From contig FWCC01000044.1 in NCBI GenBank assembly GCA_900169235.1, positions 212,583 to 276,582 on the forward strand: a stretch of 64,000 bases of DNA, written 5' to 3'. Shown here piece by piece: positions 34,485 through 45,903 of the stretch. The notes beneath the pieces were generated by a model. That model did not search any database. It saw nothing but the letters and a program-made list of their open reading frames with translations, and was not told where the DNA came from. Made by a program: the position numbers and the translations under genes. Position 1 is the stretch's first letter. Every line of letters starts with the position of its first letter. This DNA is from Zarea fungicola. Its lineage: Eukaryota; Ascomycota; Sordariomycetes; Hypocreales; Cordycipitaceae.

Positions 34485-35815
34485 GCAGATCCTCCTCCCC
34501 CAAAAAGGGAAGAAGAAAGGGGGGAAGAGGGAGGGAGAGAGAGGCGGCTGATCTCCTGGCTTCAGCGCTCTCGGATTTCACGTAAAATAAACACATTAAG
34601 AAGGGGATGGGTGAAATGCAGACGCTTACCTCCTGTACAAGATCATGGTTCCCTGTCACACATCGCTACCCAGCCAGCAACAAGGAAGGCGACTGGCAAG
34701 AAAACCATGATGAAATTTAATTACTTGGCTCAATGAGTAAGCTTTTGAACAACCCTATTTTTAATCAGTAGAAAATCGCGATTCGTAGTTTCGTTATTAG
34801 TTTAGTAGTTCACAGCCGAGGTGCGATATGTGTAAGTCGGTGGAGCAGTGGCCGAAGTCGATGGTTCACAAACTGCGCAGCACTGAACTGGTTCATATCT
34901 GAAATGCAATGTTTACCAATTTCTATTAAGAGAGTATATCTAGGCATACAGAACCATACATAACCCTAAGCTATGTGTACCCACAGACTTTATGTTACCT
35001 TCCATTAATTATAATTATAAGCTACTCTTCTCCTCTGACCTCACCCCAAGCCTAGACGCTCCAAAATTAACAATGAGCGCCTGATTTTCACTAGATGCCG
35101 GCCAGTGTCTGACTTTGCTTTTATGACATCTAAGTTCGACACATTGTATATCAATCATTTTCCTAAAGAATTATCACTCCTAGGACAGTTGCCTTAATAG
35201 GCATGTTGCCGCGACTTGGCGGGTAATGATGGGCCGGGTGAGTGTCAAATTATTAGTGACCAATCTACAAGAGATGGGCGGGATCTAGGTCTGGCGAAAC
35301 TTGTAATATCGCCAACCGTACCACATAGCAAGTGAATTGCGCGCCTTTGCTAGCAGCACTTTTTTTTTTTCAACCGCCCCTCTTAAGGACACCCAGCGCG
35401 CGCTGTTGAAGGAGCGAGAAGGAAAATATGCTGCCGTTGTCATACTGCCACCGGACGATTCAGGCATTGACTGGCAAGACCAGCAGCCATTGCAGACCGT
35501 GGCCAGAGAATTAAACATGCCAGAAAACAGAACGAGCCAGTTGCCTTTGTGGCTTTGAACTATGTTTCACTATGAAGATTCATATATCCTTCAGCCGCCT
35601 CCTTTTTTTGTGGGCAGTCACTTCCAGTGTTGAATAGCCTGCCACTCCCTGCTGTTGCCTCAACTTCACCATGTCGCTTACACCGAATCAGGTTGGCAGT
35701 AGCAATGAGCGGCCGTGACCACGGATTCCTCGGCAGGCTTCCCCTCCCCAATCATCTGCTTCATCAACCATGCCCATAGCAGCCATCAGCATAGCCTTCT
35801 TAAAGCATCGTCATA
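34485..35815. other. 1.3-kb gene-poor stretch
   Basis: It begins with a purine-rich tract (about 34499-34545: A/G runs such as GGGAAGAGGGAGGGAGAGAG). The rest is AT-rich without recognisable coding sequence; the ORFs at 35285-35558 show no family match. Confidence 0.45.
34499..34545. repeat. polypurine tract
   Basis: Some 47 bases almost free of pyrimidines on the plus strand. Low-complexity; it may form triplex DNA, but no function is implied. Confidence 0.7.
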
Positions 35816-37111
35816 ATGGTCTATCGCTACACTCTCCCAGCACAGCCAAGTCCATATACTTGCAAACAGCGGGAGCTGTCACTTCGCAGCCGGACAATTT
35901 CTAACGCCATTGCAAGCTCTCCTGGCCTCAAGCGGGCGAATTTTTACTCTCATTCATCTCTAGATTCCAAAGTGAGGCTGCGCCAACAACAGCCATGGAC
36001 TGAGCATATTGACAAGGAAAATGTCAAAATCACAACGTATCCAGTGTCATCGACAAAACGGCCCGAGAGTGACTATTGCGAATACAATCCTGCTGATCCA
36101 ACAACCTGGGGTGTCAAGCCTCTTCCGCCACTGCCCCTAGTTGGTACTCCTGTCTGGAACGACACATCGATCTTCTCGCACGGAGACGATGATGCGGCAA
36201 TGCTGCAGAGTCCTATCTTGCCGCCTTGCCCAGATCCAATGGAACCAACTCATAGCCTTGCTCAACTCGTCGGCGATCATCTCAGAATCGATGATGAGGC
36301 TGGGGTGCGCTCTACAGACCATCGTACTACGTCATCATCCTATCACGACCCTGACTACGAGCCTTCCGGAGTGCATTCTCCAGTCTCCAATGCTCATGTT
36401 CGCATGCTAAGCGTTACGGAACTTGCCAAGTATGGCAAGGCAAATGATAGACTTTCGAATCTTCGCTCCGGATCGCCGTCCTCGGCCACTGGTGAATTGC
36501 ATTTACACGATGGCCTAGAACCTCATGACGACTCATCTTCCGCAGTCAACAGCTAGCAAACGGAGTCTGCCAAGATTATCGAGCCATATATATATGAGCG
36601 CCAGATTAGCCGATACCGCTTCCCCAGCTTCCCCAGCGAAGCTACGAATGATGGCCACCGCAATGGATATGATGGTGCTAATGAGACTCTTGTGTCCAGC
36701 CGGCCCAGTCTTTCACCCTCCCCTCCTCCTTCCATTGACCGTCGCTCACCAATTCGCAAAGCCAAGCGTCGTGCATCTCACTTTTCACTCCGCAGTTTGG
36801 GCAAACAGTTCTCGAAGCGGCCACGGATTGGTTTCAGGAAGTGGGCCAATTCCGTCTTGCAAAAGAGCAGTCACCGCCTCAACAGTGCCAAGCGAAAAAT
36901 AAAAGAGCACGCTGAGATTGAGCGTCGAGACTTTGCCGCTTGGAAGGCTCAACGTCGCAGAAGCAAATCGGTTGACCCCCTTCCGGGAAAGCAAGAAAAG
37001 GATACCACTCTGTTTCCGACGGAACACAGCCCGCTCTGTGACCAAGATTGGTGGAAGGAGGGAACTACAAAGTATCACGCCCCCAAGTGGATGAAATTCC
37101 AAAAGACATAA
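35816..37111 (+). CDS. hypothetical fungal protein, reading frame interrupted by one TAG
   Basis: The frame opens at 35816 (MVYRYTLPAQPSPYT) and reaches TAG at 36554-36556 after 246 codons. The same frame continues at once for 184 more codons to 37111, with protein-like sequence on both sides (before: DDSSSAVNS; after: QTESAKIIEPYIYERQISRY). The N-terminal part is polar with Pro-rich PLPPLPLVGTPVW. The C-terminal part is strongly basic (RRSPIRKAKRRASHFSLRSL, KWANSVLQKSSHRLNSAKRK) and ends DWWKEGTTKYHAPKWMKF. No domain recognised. Whole length would be 431 residues. Options: a small frame-preserving intron (GTATGG at 36430 to AG at 36609 keeps frame but has weak signals), a true nonsense mutation, stop readthrough, or a sequencing error. 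Convergent with the MFS gene at 37305. Confidence 0.6.
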
Positions 37112-37304
37112 AGGATGAGTGTAGGAGGGTTAGAAACTCTATTATTAGGCGAGTTTTATTCATGAGCGTGAATCATGAAGCCACTGTATCAGAAGAGGGC
37201 TTTATCCAAGGCGTATAAATACAAAAATAGAGAATGAAACAGCAGTTTATCCAAATGGTATACAGATGCAAGTTCAAGAATGAAGAATAGCACCAAGTGT
37301 TTCA

Positions 37305-39207
37305 TTAAATCATGTACCGGAAGCCATTACCTTGGCTGCGTTTATTTCCTACAGAGCCCACCAATCTCTCTGCTTCCTCCTGGTCTTGATCTGGTGTCTG
37401 GTCCGGGGTACCGTAGTGACTACTGGCGTCCTTCTTATACAATTTCCGATTTAAGCGCTTCAAATAAAGCCGGAGCACAAAGGCCAGCACTGCGGTAGCA
37501 AGCAAAGCGGCAGCACATATTCTATGGCCAAGAGTGTAGTACGGCTCGTCACGGTCCGGATACAACCTTGTGCCGACGAGCGTCCCACATTGGCCCACGA
37601 ACTGCATCATAGCAAACGTGGCACCGCGCCGTGTCTCGTCGGGCTGGCTGTTGATCCCCCACGTGATGATGAGCGTGACGACGTTGAAGAAGCCAACGGT
37701 GGCTGGGTAGACGGCGAGGTAGCGGAACCATGTCGGTAGGTGCAAAGGTTCCGCGAGGCCGAGTACGAGGTAGCCGGCCGCAGAGCAGAGGGCGTGAAAG
37801 ACAATGGGCAAAGTGCGACTGCTGCGGCGGTCGGACATGTGCGCGGTGAAGAGGACGACGATGAAGGCGACGAGGTAGGGCGGGGCGGAGAGGGCCTGCG
37901 CGGAGAGGCTGCTGTAGCCCATGCTGTGTATGATTTTGGGGAGGAAGACGGGAAGCGACGAGTAGGCCATATTGACCATGCAAAAGATGAGGGAGGCGAG
38001 AACGGCGATGGGGTCGATGATGACGGAGAAGACGTTGCGCCAGGAGAAGCCGCGTGGCGAGCCGTCACCATCGGCGGCGTTGCGGCCGCCGTTGTCGGGA
38101 CCTTCTCTGCGCAGCCGGAGCGTCGCAACCTTTCTCTCGCGCGCGGTGAGGTAGCTCGCCGACTGCGGATTATCCGGCACAACGCTCCACGCAACTACGG
38201 CCATAACGACCGAGGGAAATCCCTCAATGAGAAAGAGCAGACGCCACGGTGCAATGGGGCTCGCCCTTGCCAGCCGCACAATTGCCCATGCAATCGTCGA
38301 GGCGAACGCGCTGGCGAGCGGTGCGGCCGAGATGAACATGGCGACACGAAAGGCAAGCTCCTGGCGTCGGTAGAAGAAGCTCAGGTAGTAGGGTACGCCG
38401 GTAAAGGCGGCTTCGGCGATACCCAGAACCGCGCGGAGGGCGACGAGAATCGGGTATGAGGGTGCGACTGCCTGCAGCGAGGCGGCGAGCCCCCAGGCGA
38501 GGACGGCGGACGAGATGAGGATGTGTGCCGGGTACACGCGGTAGAGCATGGACATCCACTCAAAGGTCATGTAGGTGATATAGAAGGAGGTGAGGGACCA
38601 CTCGTACCAGCTGCGGTTTGGCGGTGAGGTCTGGAGGTCTTGCTCCATGCCTGCGATGCGAGCGTTTCCAATATCTGCACGAGGATGAATGAATCAGTTA
38701 GAGCTCAAATTGATCGCTCCTGAGCTTGGAAACACTGGAGGAAGCAAGCTTGAAAAATAATAATAGGAAACCCGTACTTGATCGATCGACGAAGCTGAGT
38801 AAATATAGCAACGAAACAAAGAGTACAAGCTTGCGGTCAAACTTGCGCCGCACAGCTGCGTCCTCGTCCGGAGTGTAGAGCTTGAAGCTCGCCACCGTGC
38901 TAGCGCTCCCACGCCTCGTCTTCCTCCGGCGTCTCTGATGCTGTGGTGATGAGGGCGACGATATTGCGCTCCTCGAGCTGCCCGGTCGTGGACTAGGGCT
39001 TAGAGTACCACCGCCCAGGCGCATGCCGCGCAGCTCGTAGGTTTCTACGCCGCCCACTTCAGAATGCAGGTCCACTGCCTTTTGGTACCCGTCCTCGTCG
39101 TAGTCGTCGAGGTTAAAGAGGTCGTCGTCGTCGCTGTCGTCCAGGTCAAGCTCGGCCCCGGTCTGCGCAAACGAGGGTGAGCCTTCGCCCGGTTGTCGGA
39201 ATGCCAT
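37305..39207 (-). CDS. MFS permease, Dal5/anion:cation symporter type
   Basis: Two exons: 38778-39207 and 37305-38674; intron 38675-38777 (GTACGG..GTGCAG, 103 nt). Product 599 aa, somewhat longer than the usual ~500 because of a ~120-residue acidic/Ser-rich cytosolic N-terminus. The splice joins LLYLLSFVDRSS to NIGNARIAGME, the standard TM1 motif of this family (DRSNIGNA). Further: FGWG-type motifs are not obvious, but ALRAVLGIAEAAFTGVPYYL, PWRLLFLIEGFPSVVMAVVA and WSVVPDNPQSASYLTARERK are typical. Twelve TM segments expected. Relatives carry allantoate, nicotinate, pantothenate, biotin precursors or other organic anions; the substrate is not predictable. A 239-codon opposite-strand frame here is a GC-rich shadow. 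Confidence 0.9.
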
Positions 39208-39953
39208 TTTTATCGTCGAGATGACGTCCTGCCCCTAGTCAGCCAAAGACGGTGGCGCGCAATCGTTGCGTACCAGGACTGTGTCCTTTGTCAACTCTTC
39301 ATCGATGTTCTGGTAAGTTGAACTAAATGTTAAAAAAAACGGTTCGTGAGGGCACCATAGATAAAATTATGTTGTGTCGTTAGCGACTAAGCCGTTTGAT
39401 GGAACCTTGTTGTATGGTGTGCAGGCAGTTGCTTGAGACAGGACGCGAGATAGCTCCACACGTGACGACATGATCCGCCGATACTCGATCAATTTATATT
39501 TTTAGCTGTCCAATTCTCAATCAATTCAGACAGTAATTAGGTTAATCTTGGATGTTTTATCAAACAAGCTGTCCGTGGTCGGGGCAGCGAAACCTTCGAC
39601 GCAATCGTTGTGTCCAGCTGTAGATCTGGACCCTGTCCACGAGAGCACGTATGCAGCGGAATAAACGTATACTAAATTAAAAATAAAAATAAAAATAAAA
39701 ATAAACATATCTGGATTGAATACTGTACCTATGTGATCCAATTTGCCAGAAATTCATGGAATGGAAACACAAAAAAAAAGACAAAAGAGAAAGGATATCG
39801 TCATTTAAATATCGTCAGGTCCAGCACGAGTCGCTCACCAAACACAAGAAAACACACACGCTTTCAACACGGACCTCACCAGCAACGAGGAAACAAATCC
39901 ATATCAACATCAAGTTCTTTGAACACATAAAAAAGCGAGGCTTCCTTGTTGTT
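39208..39953. other. intergenic upstream of the Dal5-type permease
   Basis: 746 bp. Contains (AAAAAT)4 at 39679-39702. Otherwise AT-rich; no gene. Confidence 0.5.
39679..39702. repeat. (AAAAAT)4 microsatellite
   Basis: Four exact hexamers in tandem, intergenic. Confidence 0.85.
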
Positions 39954-40904
39954 TCAGTTTGTCTGCTCCTGTGAGTGACCATCTTTCTTGCCAAACAAGC
40001 GGCGCAAGCCGCTCGCTTTGGATAGACGACGCCGCAGAGACGGGCGCCGCCTGTGTCCGGGGCTGCCATCACCGTCTACTATCACTCGGTCGTCATCGGG
40101 AATCGGTGGGGGTGTCATGTGGGAGTAGTCGGTCTGCATCTTGGACTGGTCCTGCGAAGGCCGGGTGCTGCCTGAAGCAAGAGACTCTGGTTCCGTTGAC
40201 CGGGCGGAGGCTGTTTTCGTAGCTGGTCGCCGCGTCTCCCCAAGCTGCAGCTGCCGCAAATGTTGCGACGCAGAGCCCATTTCCACATCTCCGCAGTCCT
40301 CCTCCTCTTGCTCTTCCTCTTCTTCGTACCCGTTTTCGTAATCCCTTCTCTCATCGCCGCAGACAACCACATACCAGCCAATGTCAGCCCCATCCTGCAA
40401 CGCATCCCTCAGCTTCTCAAACCACGCATTCTTCCCTCCATTATACTCTTTCTCATACGCCGCCATCTCACCCAACACATCCATACCCAAATCCACGCGC
40501 ACAACACGGTCCGCAACGTATACGTACGGCCGCGCGGGCTCCGCCGCTTCGTCGTTTGGATCATACTCTTCGAGCAGCTTCACCGGCGACCACGTGTACC
40601 GCAGGACTGGATCCTGCGCAATAGGCACGCGCGGCGGGGGCAGCCCGAGATTCTCGTCGAGGCGGTAGGCCGGTTTCGTGGTCGGTATGCGGGGATCGTT
40701 GCGGGGGTCCGCCGCCGCCTCGGCCTCGGTGTCGGTGATGGTGGGTAGAAAGTCGAAATTCTGCGTGAATTGGTCAAGAATGACCGTTGCCGTGTCGGGA
40801 TCCATGACCCAGTCCGGGGCCGCATCTTCGAGATTGTTGAGAATGACAAAGATGCGCACCGGCTGGCGGAGCCAGCGGAAACCGTGACAGAGGTAGGTCG
40901 GCAT
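39954..40904 (-). CDS. conserved filamentous-fungal protein of unknown function
   Basis: Single exon, 316 aa. The N-terminus MPTYLCHGFRWLRQPVRIFV and the following NNLEDAAPDWVMDPDTATVI look like a conserved block I associate with a family of uncharacterised Pezizomycotina proteins. A second block is VLRYTWSPVKLLEEYDPNDE, then VYVADRVVRVDLGMDVLGEM and EKLRDALQDGADIGWYVVVC. A glutamate-rich stretch (residues ~200-212) separates this from a disordered tail that ends very basic (RRRPSLRRRLSKASGLRRLF). No signal peptide or TM. The ordered half (1-195) could be a small globular domain; function unknown. The basic Leu/Arg tail might bind membrane or nucleic acid, which is inference. Its promoter lies in the 1.4 kb gene-free region to the right. 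Confidence 0.75.
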   Translation of the reverse strand: MPTYLCHGFRWLRQPVRIFVILNNLEDAAPDWVMDPDTATVILDQFTQNFDFLPTITDTEAEAAADPRNDPRIPTTKPAYRLDENLGLPPPRVPIAQDPVLRYTWSPVKLLEEYDPNDEAAEPARPYVYVADRVVRVDLGMDVLGEMAAYEKEYNGGKNAWFEKLRDALQDGADIGWYVVVCGDERRDYENGYEEEEEQEEEDCGDVEMGSASQHLRQLQLGETRRPATKTASARSTEPESLASGSTRPSQDQSKMQTDYSHMTPPPIPDDDRVIVDGDGSPGHRRRPSLRRRLSKASGLRRLFGKKDGHSQEQTN

Positions 40905-42313
40905 GTCTGCGTGTGTATCTCTGTGCCTCTCCTTTGCTCTCTCTATCTCTGCGTGCCTGTGCCGATTTTCAGACTAACAGAAACTTTGATCCCCAAAGCT
41001 GCCTCTGCCCACGGCTAAACAGGCGCGCTTAATTAACGGACAACCAGTAAGTTGAGGAATAAATTCGCTAAATACGAGGAGGTATCTTGGTCACAATTGG
41101 GGGTTCGACAAGTGGCGCATACACTTTGCGCGCCCAATAGCTTTGTCAATTGACACGAGGACGCTCAGTACGCACGGAGCTCGAGGTTCTCAAATTGAGT
41201 TGAAGTGCAGCTGGAGGTGATGCATGGCAAGAAGGGTAACCCGAACAGTCTAAGCAGTATTAATACAGAAGGCGATAGTGAGGAAAGAATAAAGAAGAAG
41301 AGGCAAAAATTCTTCGATATCAATGGCGCAGTTTTATGTTTTCAGATTCAAGAAAACCACCAAGAACGGTTAGTTTGGATTGCAGCGGTGGTTCTGTCTG
41401 ACAAGTCGCGGAGCTGAAAGGAAGTTTCCTGAGGGGTCCTCAGGCGGCCACTAGTCGTGCGTGTGGGGTTTGTGTGTTCGTCTTCTTCTACATTTAGCAC
41501 CAGTAGTAGCCGATGCAGTCCAGTTTTCTTAATAACGAGATGCTTCCTCTCCTCTTTAACCAACGATTCTAAAGCCCCGCATGGCTTTTCCGGCACCAAT
41601 GGATGAAATGGCCCATGGGTCTGGATGTATGTGTCTTAATGATCACCCGGAGGCCTTCAAGACTATAATCGTGCTCTGCTGGGGTTCTCCACTTCCCCTG
41701 CGTTCTTCCCTGCTAAAAATAATTTGCGCGGCGCGATTCGTGACCGTTTTGTTTAACGCCAGATTAGTGTTCCATAACTAGTAATGGGCAGATCCAAGTC
41801 TTTAACGAACGGCCTGTCTATTCCGCCGGCCCCGAAGGGCGACCGTGTCGGCTTATGTGGAACAGGGCAAATTATCCAACACAAATTGTCGCCCCCCGCG
41901 AGCAGTTCCATAGTTTTATTTGAAATAAGGAAGCAAAGAGACCTGATTCAGAATGACGTAACAAGAACAAGGCTAGTCAAAAGCAAGAGTAACAAATATG
42001 GCGCTCGAGAGGTCGAAGGTGAGAAGTGTCAATTTGATTATGTCTAGACTATATGTTCTTCTAAAACATATCATAAAAAAAAAATGCCAATCAATGTGTT
42101 TCAATCTAATGAGTTAAATCGCTGTCCCAATGAAAAGCTCCCTGTAAAATATATGCATCGTCGTTAAGCATGTATGGCATAAACCGTCCTTTTACGCCCC
42201 CCATCAATCCACTTCATTTGGTATCATGCTGAATAAAGCAGTAAACAGAAAGAAATTTACACTGCCACAAAATAAAATTGAAAAATCAACAATCAAAAAT
42301 CAGCCACAGGTAC
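40905..42313. other. 1.4-kb gene-free stretch
   Basis: Upstream of the 316-aa gene and downstream of the homeodomain regulator. Small ORFs only, without family features. Confidence 0.45.
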
Positions 42314-45300
42314 TTAGAAAAGAGGCGCTCCACCATCTTCATCTCCCCCGATCACGGCGCTCTTCATGAAATCTGGGTCTAGGTCAAAGTCCATGTCTTG
42401 CAGCATCATGTCCAAGTCAGCACCAGCACCATGATTCTCCGTGACTAATGGCAAAATCGAGGAATCTGCCAACATAATGCTTTCTGCTTCCTTCTTCTTC
42501 TGCTGCTGCTCTAGAAAGGGCATCTTCTCATAGAGGAGCTCCTTGAACTTTCCGAGCAGAACGTCGTCGTCGGCTGCAGTTTCGGCCGTCTGTAGAATGT
42601 CTTTGCCGGTTGTTCGAAGGGCCTCGTCGCTCGGCATGTTGCCATGGGTGAGGACGTAGCGCTCTGCGTACTGCAAAAGTCTGGACTCGAGCTCGCGAGA
42701 GCAAAAGACTCTGGCGGGACGAGTGTGCGGCTCGGCGAGAGTGTCCACAAAGCTGTTGGCGGCAATTGGGCCAGCCATGAAAGCTTTTGCACCATCGCGC
42801 ATCTCTACGGGCACGGCTCCGTCAAATGATCCCATGTTATCCGGCTTGGGGCAGGCGTATGGCGGCGCGAAACCTGTCCCGCCCTGCTCCGTGGCCCAGG
42901 CATAGCTCTCCGGTAACCCAGGTCCGCCATCATTGGTTATTCCTACGTCACGCTTGAACCTCTGCAGCCACTCAGCATTGTCAGCAGCTGTCTGGTTCCA
43001 GGGATCATCACCGTCATAGATGATCCAGCGCGCCTGGTATCTCAACTCTTCATCCGTTGGAACATGTCGACTAGGGTTGTTCAGCGACATAGTCGAAGCC
43101 ACCCATCGCTTTAGTTCCTTGGTGAGACGGCGGTAGCAGTTGGCATCCATGAGGAATGATGGGGTGCTGTTAGGTTTATTCAGATGTAATCCATCGCAAG
43201 TCTTTGGGCTGCTGCCACTCTGCAGCCTCTTGCCTTGTGCTGCCCATTGGGAGCCTGGAGAGCCAACAGCTGTGCTTTGCTCGGAGCTTTCACTAGGAGA
43301 AGTCTTGGTCGGGTCCTGCGGCATCTTTTCTGATAATGCATGGCGCTCTTTGAAAGCCTGCAACCACTGGATGTTATCAGCTGCCGTTTGGTTCCACCCA
43401 TCATCGAACTCGTAAATAATGATACGAGCTTGACGTTGAAGGTCTTCATCAGATGGATGTTTGCCGATGCTGCGCTGTTGCCTCATATAATCTCCGAGTT
43501 CACTTTCTAGCCTCGAGTAGCTGTGGATTGTCGAGTCAATGCACTTTAAATCCTTGGATCGAATCGTCTCATTTTGAATATCTTCGGTTCGGGGCAGATG
43601 TGCGCGGCGACGGAAGGAGGATAACCATGAGGTATTAACCTTGATCAGTCGAAGAAGCCAGTTGGCTACTGCCTCAGAGGGGTAGGTGCACATTTCCTCA
43701 ACACGACCAACAATTCGACAGGCTTCTTCTTGTAGTTCATCATCCATGGCAATGAGTCCCAACAGCCTCCTTGCCTTGACGAATTGGTGCAGTTGAATTT
43801 CCATTGGGCACTCCTCAAACAGATTGTCCTTGCCGTTAATTTTCAAAGTATGGAGCTCTGCAGTGCGGCGAAGTGGACAAAACTTGGCTTGGCGAGAGAG
43901 CTTCTCGTCGTTCATAATAATGTCACGCAACCAGGAGACCTGGGTGGCGATGCCTTGAATAGAGAGCAGTTCGGAGGCGAAAATGATGCGGCAGCCCTCC
44001 AGGGTAACTTCCTCGTCGGTCGGTGGTCTTCCATGCTGTTCCCAGTGTGTCGCGCCGAAGTTGGCCAGCTCGAGTTTGATTAGCTCGTAGGCATTACGTG
44101 GGGACGCAGGCGGAGGCTGGAGGGCAACATAGGGCAATGGTGAAGTTCGTTCATGATGAATAAGATCTATTACCAAAAGTCAGATGTCGGGACCTTGTCT
44201 ATGGGATATTTCAATGGTCGCATACAAGGCGGGATGGAATTTTCGACCATGTCGAGAACGGGTACTTCAAAACCCCAGTCACCCTTCCAGTCTGCCATCG
44301 AGTACCCAGTCTTGAAATGCTCTGCAAGGTGGTCTACACGAATAGTCCAAGAATCCATAACAATACCGCAGAAACCACATCGAGAACGGATCTCTGGCGT
44401 AGCAATCTTCCATGACTTCATTCCCCAGTCTAAAAATTTGACATTGTGGACCAGTCGAAGGTGCTGATTCAGGTGATCCTTGCGATAAAATGTGCGCTCT
44501 TCGAGAGAGCGCTCTTGGCAAGCAGAGTGGTTGTGTGAGTCAACGTGAGCATCGTCGGGATTGGCAATGCCACAGAAGACGCACGATAGCAGTCCCGTTT
44601 CCGGGTTAACAACGCGCGGTCCATCAGGAGCACAGACCCATCGCTCAAGGGACAGATGCAAAGATTTCTCGTGTCTTTGCCAGTCGTGCTTTGTTCTAAA
44701 GGTTTCGGTACAAAAGGTACACTGGAAGGTCTTCAACGGGGCAGACAGATTAGCCGGGCCTTCGGCCTTGGCAGTTCCCCTGCGACGGCGGCGTCGGCGG
44801 CCTCTGCTGTTGAACGGCGCAGAGCCAAAAGAGCCCCAAGACTGTCGGGAGCCATGAGAATATGCAGACCCAAACGAGCCGTTGCTAGACTGAGAAGTTC
44901 CCACACTGGAGGCGGATGATTCTTTGCAAAGTGATCTATTGGAACCATCATCGGTATAGTTGAAGCTGTAAGGACTGTTGAGCCCAGATGAGAGAGCAGA
45001 GGAGGATGCCGTAACAGCCCTGGCAATGGCAGTGACGGAGGCCGGTTCGTGTTCTGGAGGAGAAACCTGCCAACGCTGCAGAGGGTTCATGGCCTCCAGG
45101 GCGGGTGTGCCACGACGCTGAGGAATATCCATTGAGCCTGGCGTGGACCAGTTTCTGATATTTGGCGAGACGGAACGAGGCGCTTGCACTTTGCCTCTGC
45201 GGCGTGCGTTGGCCAGCCAATTAGTGATTTGCGTCTTGTTGAGACCAGTTTGTCGCTGCAACATTTCTTTTTCCTCTTCACTCGGGTAAGGATGTCTGGT

Positions 45301-45903
45301 ATGCGTAGAAAGCCAGTTTTTCAGGATGCGGACCGACTCTCGAGAGAAACGGGCACCAATTTTGGGCGGTGCGATAGGTACCGGGGCAATAATACTGGTT
45401 TCCTCGATCGGCTGGACAACAGAGCCAGGCATAGGGCCAAACTGCGAGAGGTCCGAGTGGATGGTGTTGGGATGCTCGCCTATGACAGGCCAGGGATTGG
45501 AAGAAAAGGCAGCGGCGGGCTTCACAAAGGCACTTCCAGCGGTGGTCATACTGGCAAAGCTGCATTCTACACGTAGGGCAACGCAGCTGGTACAATAACC
45601 CTTGTAGCTACCCTCACGGATTTTCTTGCAAGAAAAACCACCGGTGGCACAGTGAGAGCAGGGAGCCTGAGGAGTTTCATACCAAGTCTCGGAGAGGTCT
45701 TGCATAGTGCCAGGAATGGCAAACAAGTCGAGGTTGGCATCGCCAGAGAAGTGCTGGAGGGCGGAGAAGCCAAAGTCATCGTCATCAACGTTTTCAAGAA
45801 CCAGGTCAAGATTCTCAGCGTCGAGCTGGAAGTCCGTAGTGCCCATGTCTGCGGCGGCCCTATCCCAGTTGACAAACTCATCCATGGGGGTGGCGTGCGA
45901 CAT
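42314..45903 (-). CDS. multi-domain regulator: Zn2Cys6 + TALE homeodomain + C2H2 + five repeats
   Basis: Two exons: 44226-45903 and 42314-44166; intron 44167-44225 (GTATGC..CTGAC..TAATAG, 59 nt). Product 1176 aa. The two halves look like separate genes unless the intron is removed, which joins VENSIPP to YLIHHERTSPLPY. Order: acidic N-terminus; Cys82-x2-Cys-x6-Cys-x11-Cys-x2-Cys-x6-Cys114, a Zn2Cys6 spacing; TALE homeodomain ~181-238 with HPYPSEEEKEML and ITNWLANARRR; Ser-rich linker and RGRRRRRRRG (nuclear signal); C2H2 finger CTFCTETFRTKHDWQRHEKS (395-416) and two more irregular Cys/His units to ~535; five degenerate repeats between ~584 and 1108; acidic tail DMDFDLDPDFM. Homeodomain-C2H2 proteins exist in ascomycetes; no target is known to me. 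Start at MSHATPMDEF chosen because the preceding residues look non-conserved. Confidence 0.85.
42521..44095 (-). repeat. five degenerate ~65-codon repeats in the regulator
   Basis: Protein-level repeats at 44095-43889, 43807-43592, 43522-43322, 43138-42941 and 42703-42521. Shared core: a helix ending in E-L, then hP-(S/T)-D-E-E-L, then QAR-x-I-I-Y, then WNQTAADN-x-x-WL-x-x-FK. Units 3 and 4 match best (PSDEDLQRQARIIIYEFDD against PTDEELRYQARWIIYDGDD). Unit 2 is the most diverged. Evident only after translation. Confidence 0.7.

Noticed and set aside
37740..38459. 239-codon plus-strand frame
   Set aside because: Antisense shadow of the Dal5-type permease in a GC-rich stretch; composition is Glu/Arg/Gly-rich with no family pattern.
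42314..44176. A separate 620-codon gene
   Set aside because: The frame begins with TTG, not ATG, and is the second exon of the homeodomain regulator once the 59-nt intron is removed.
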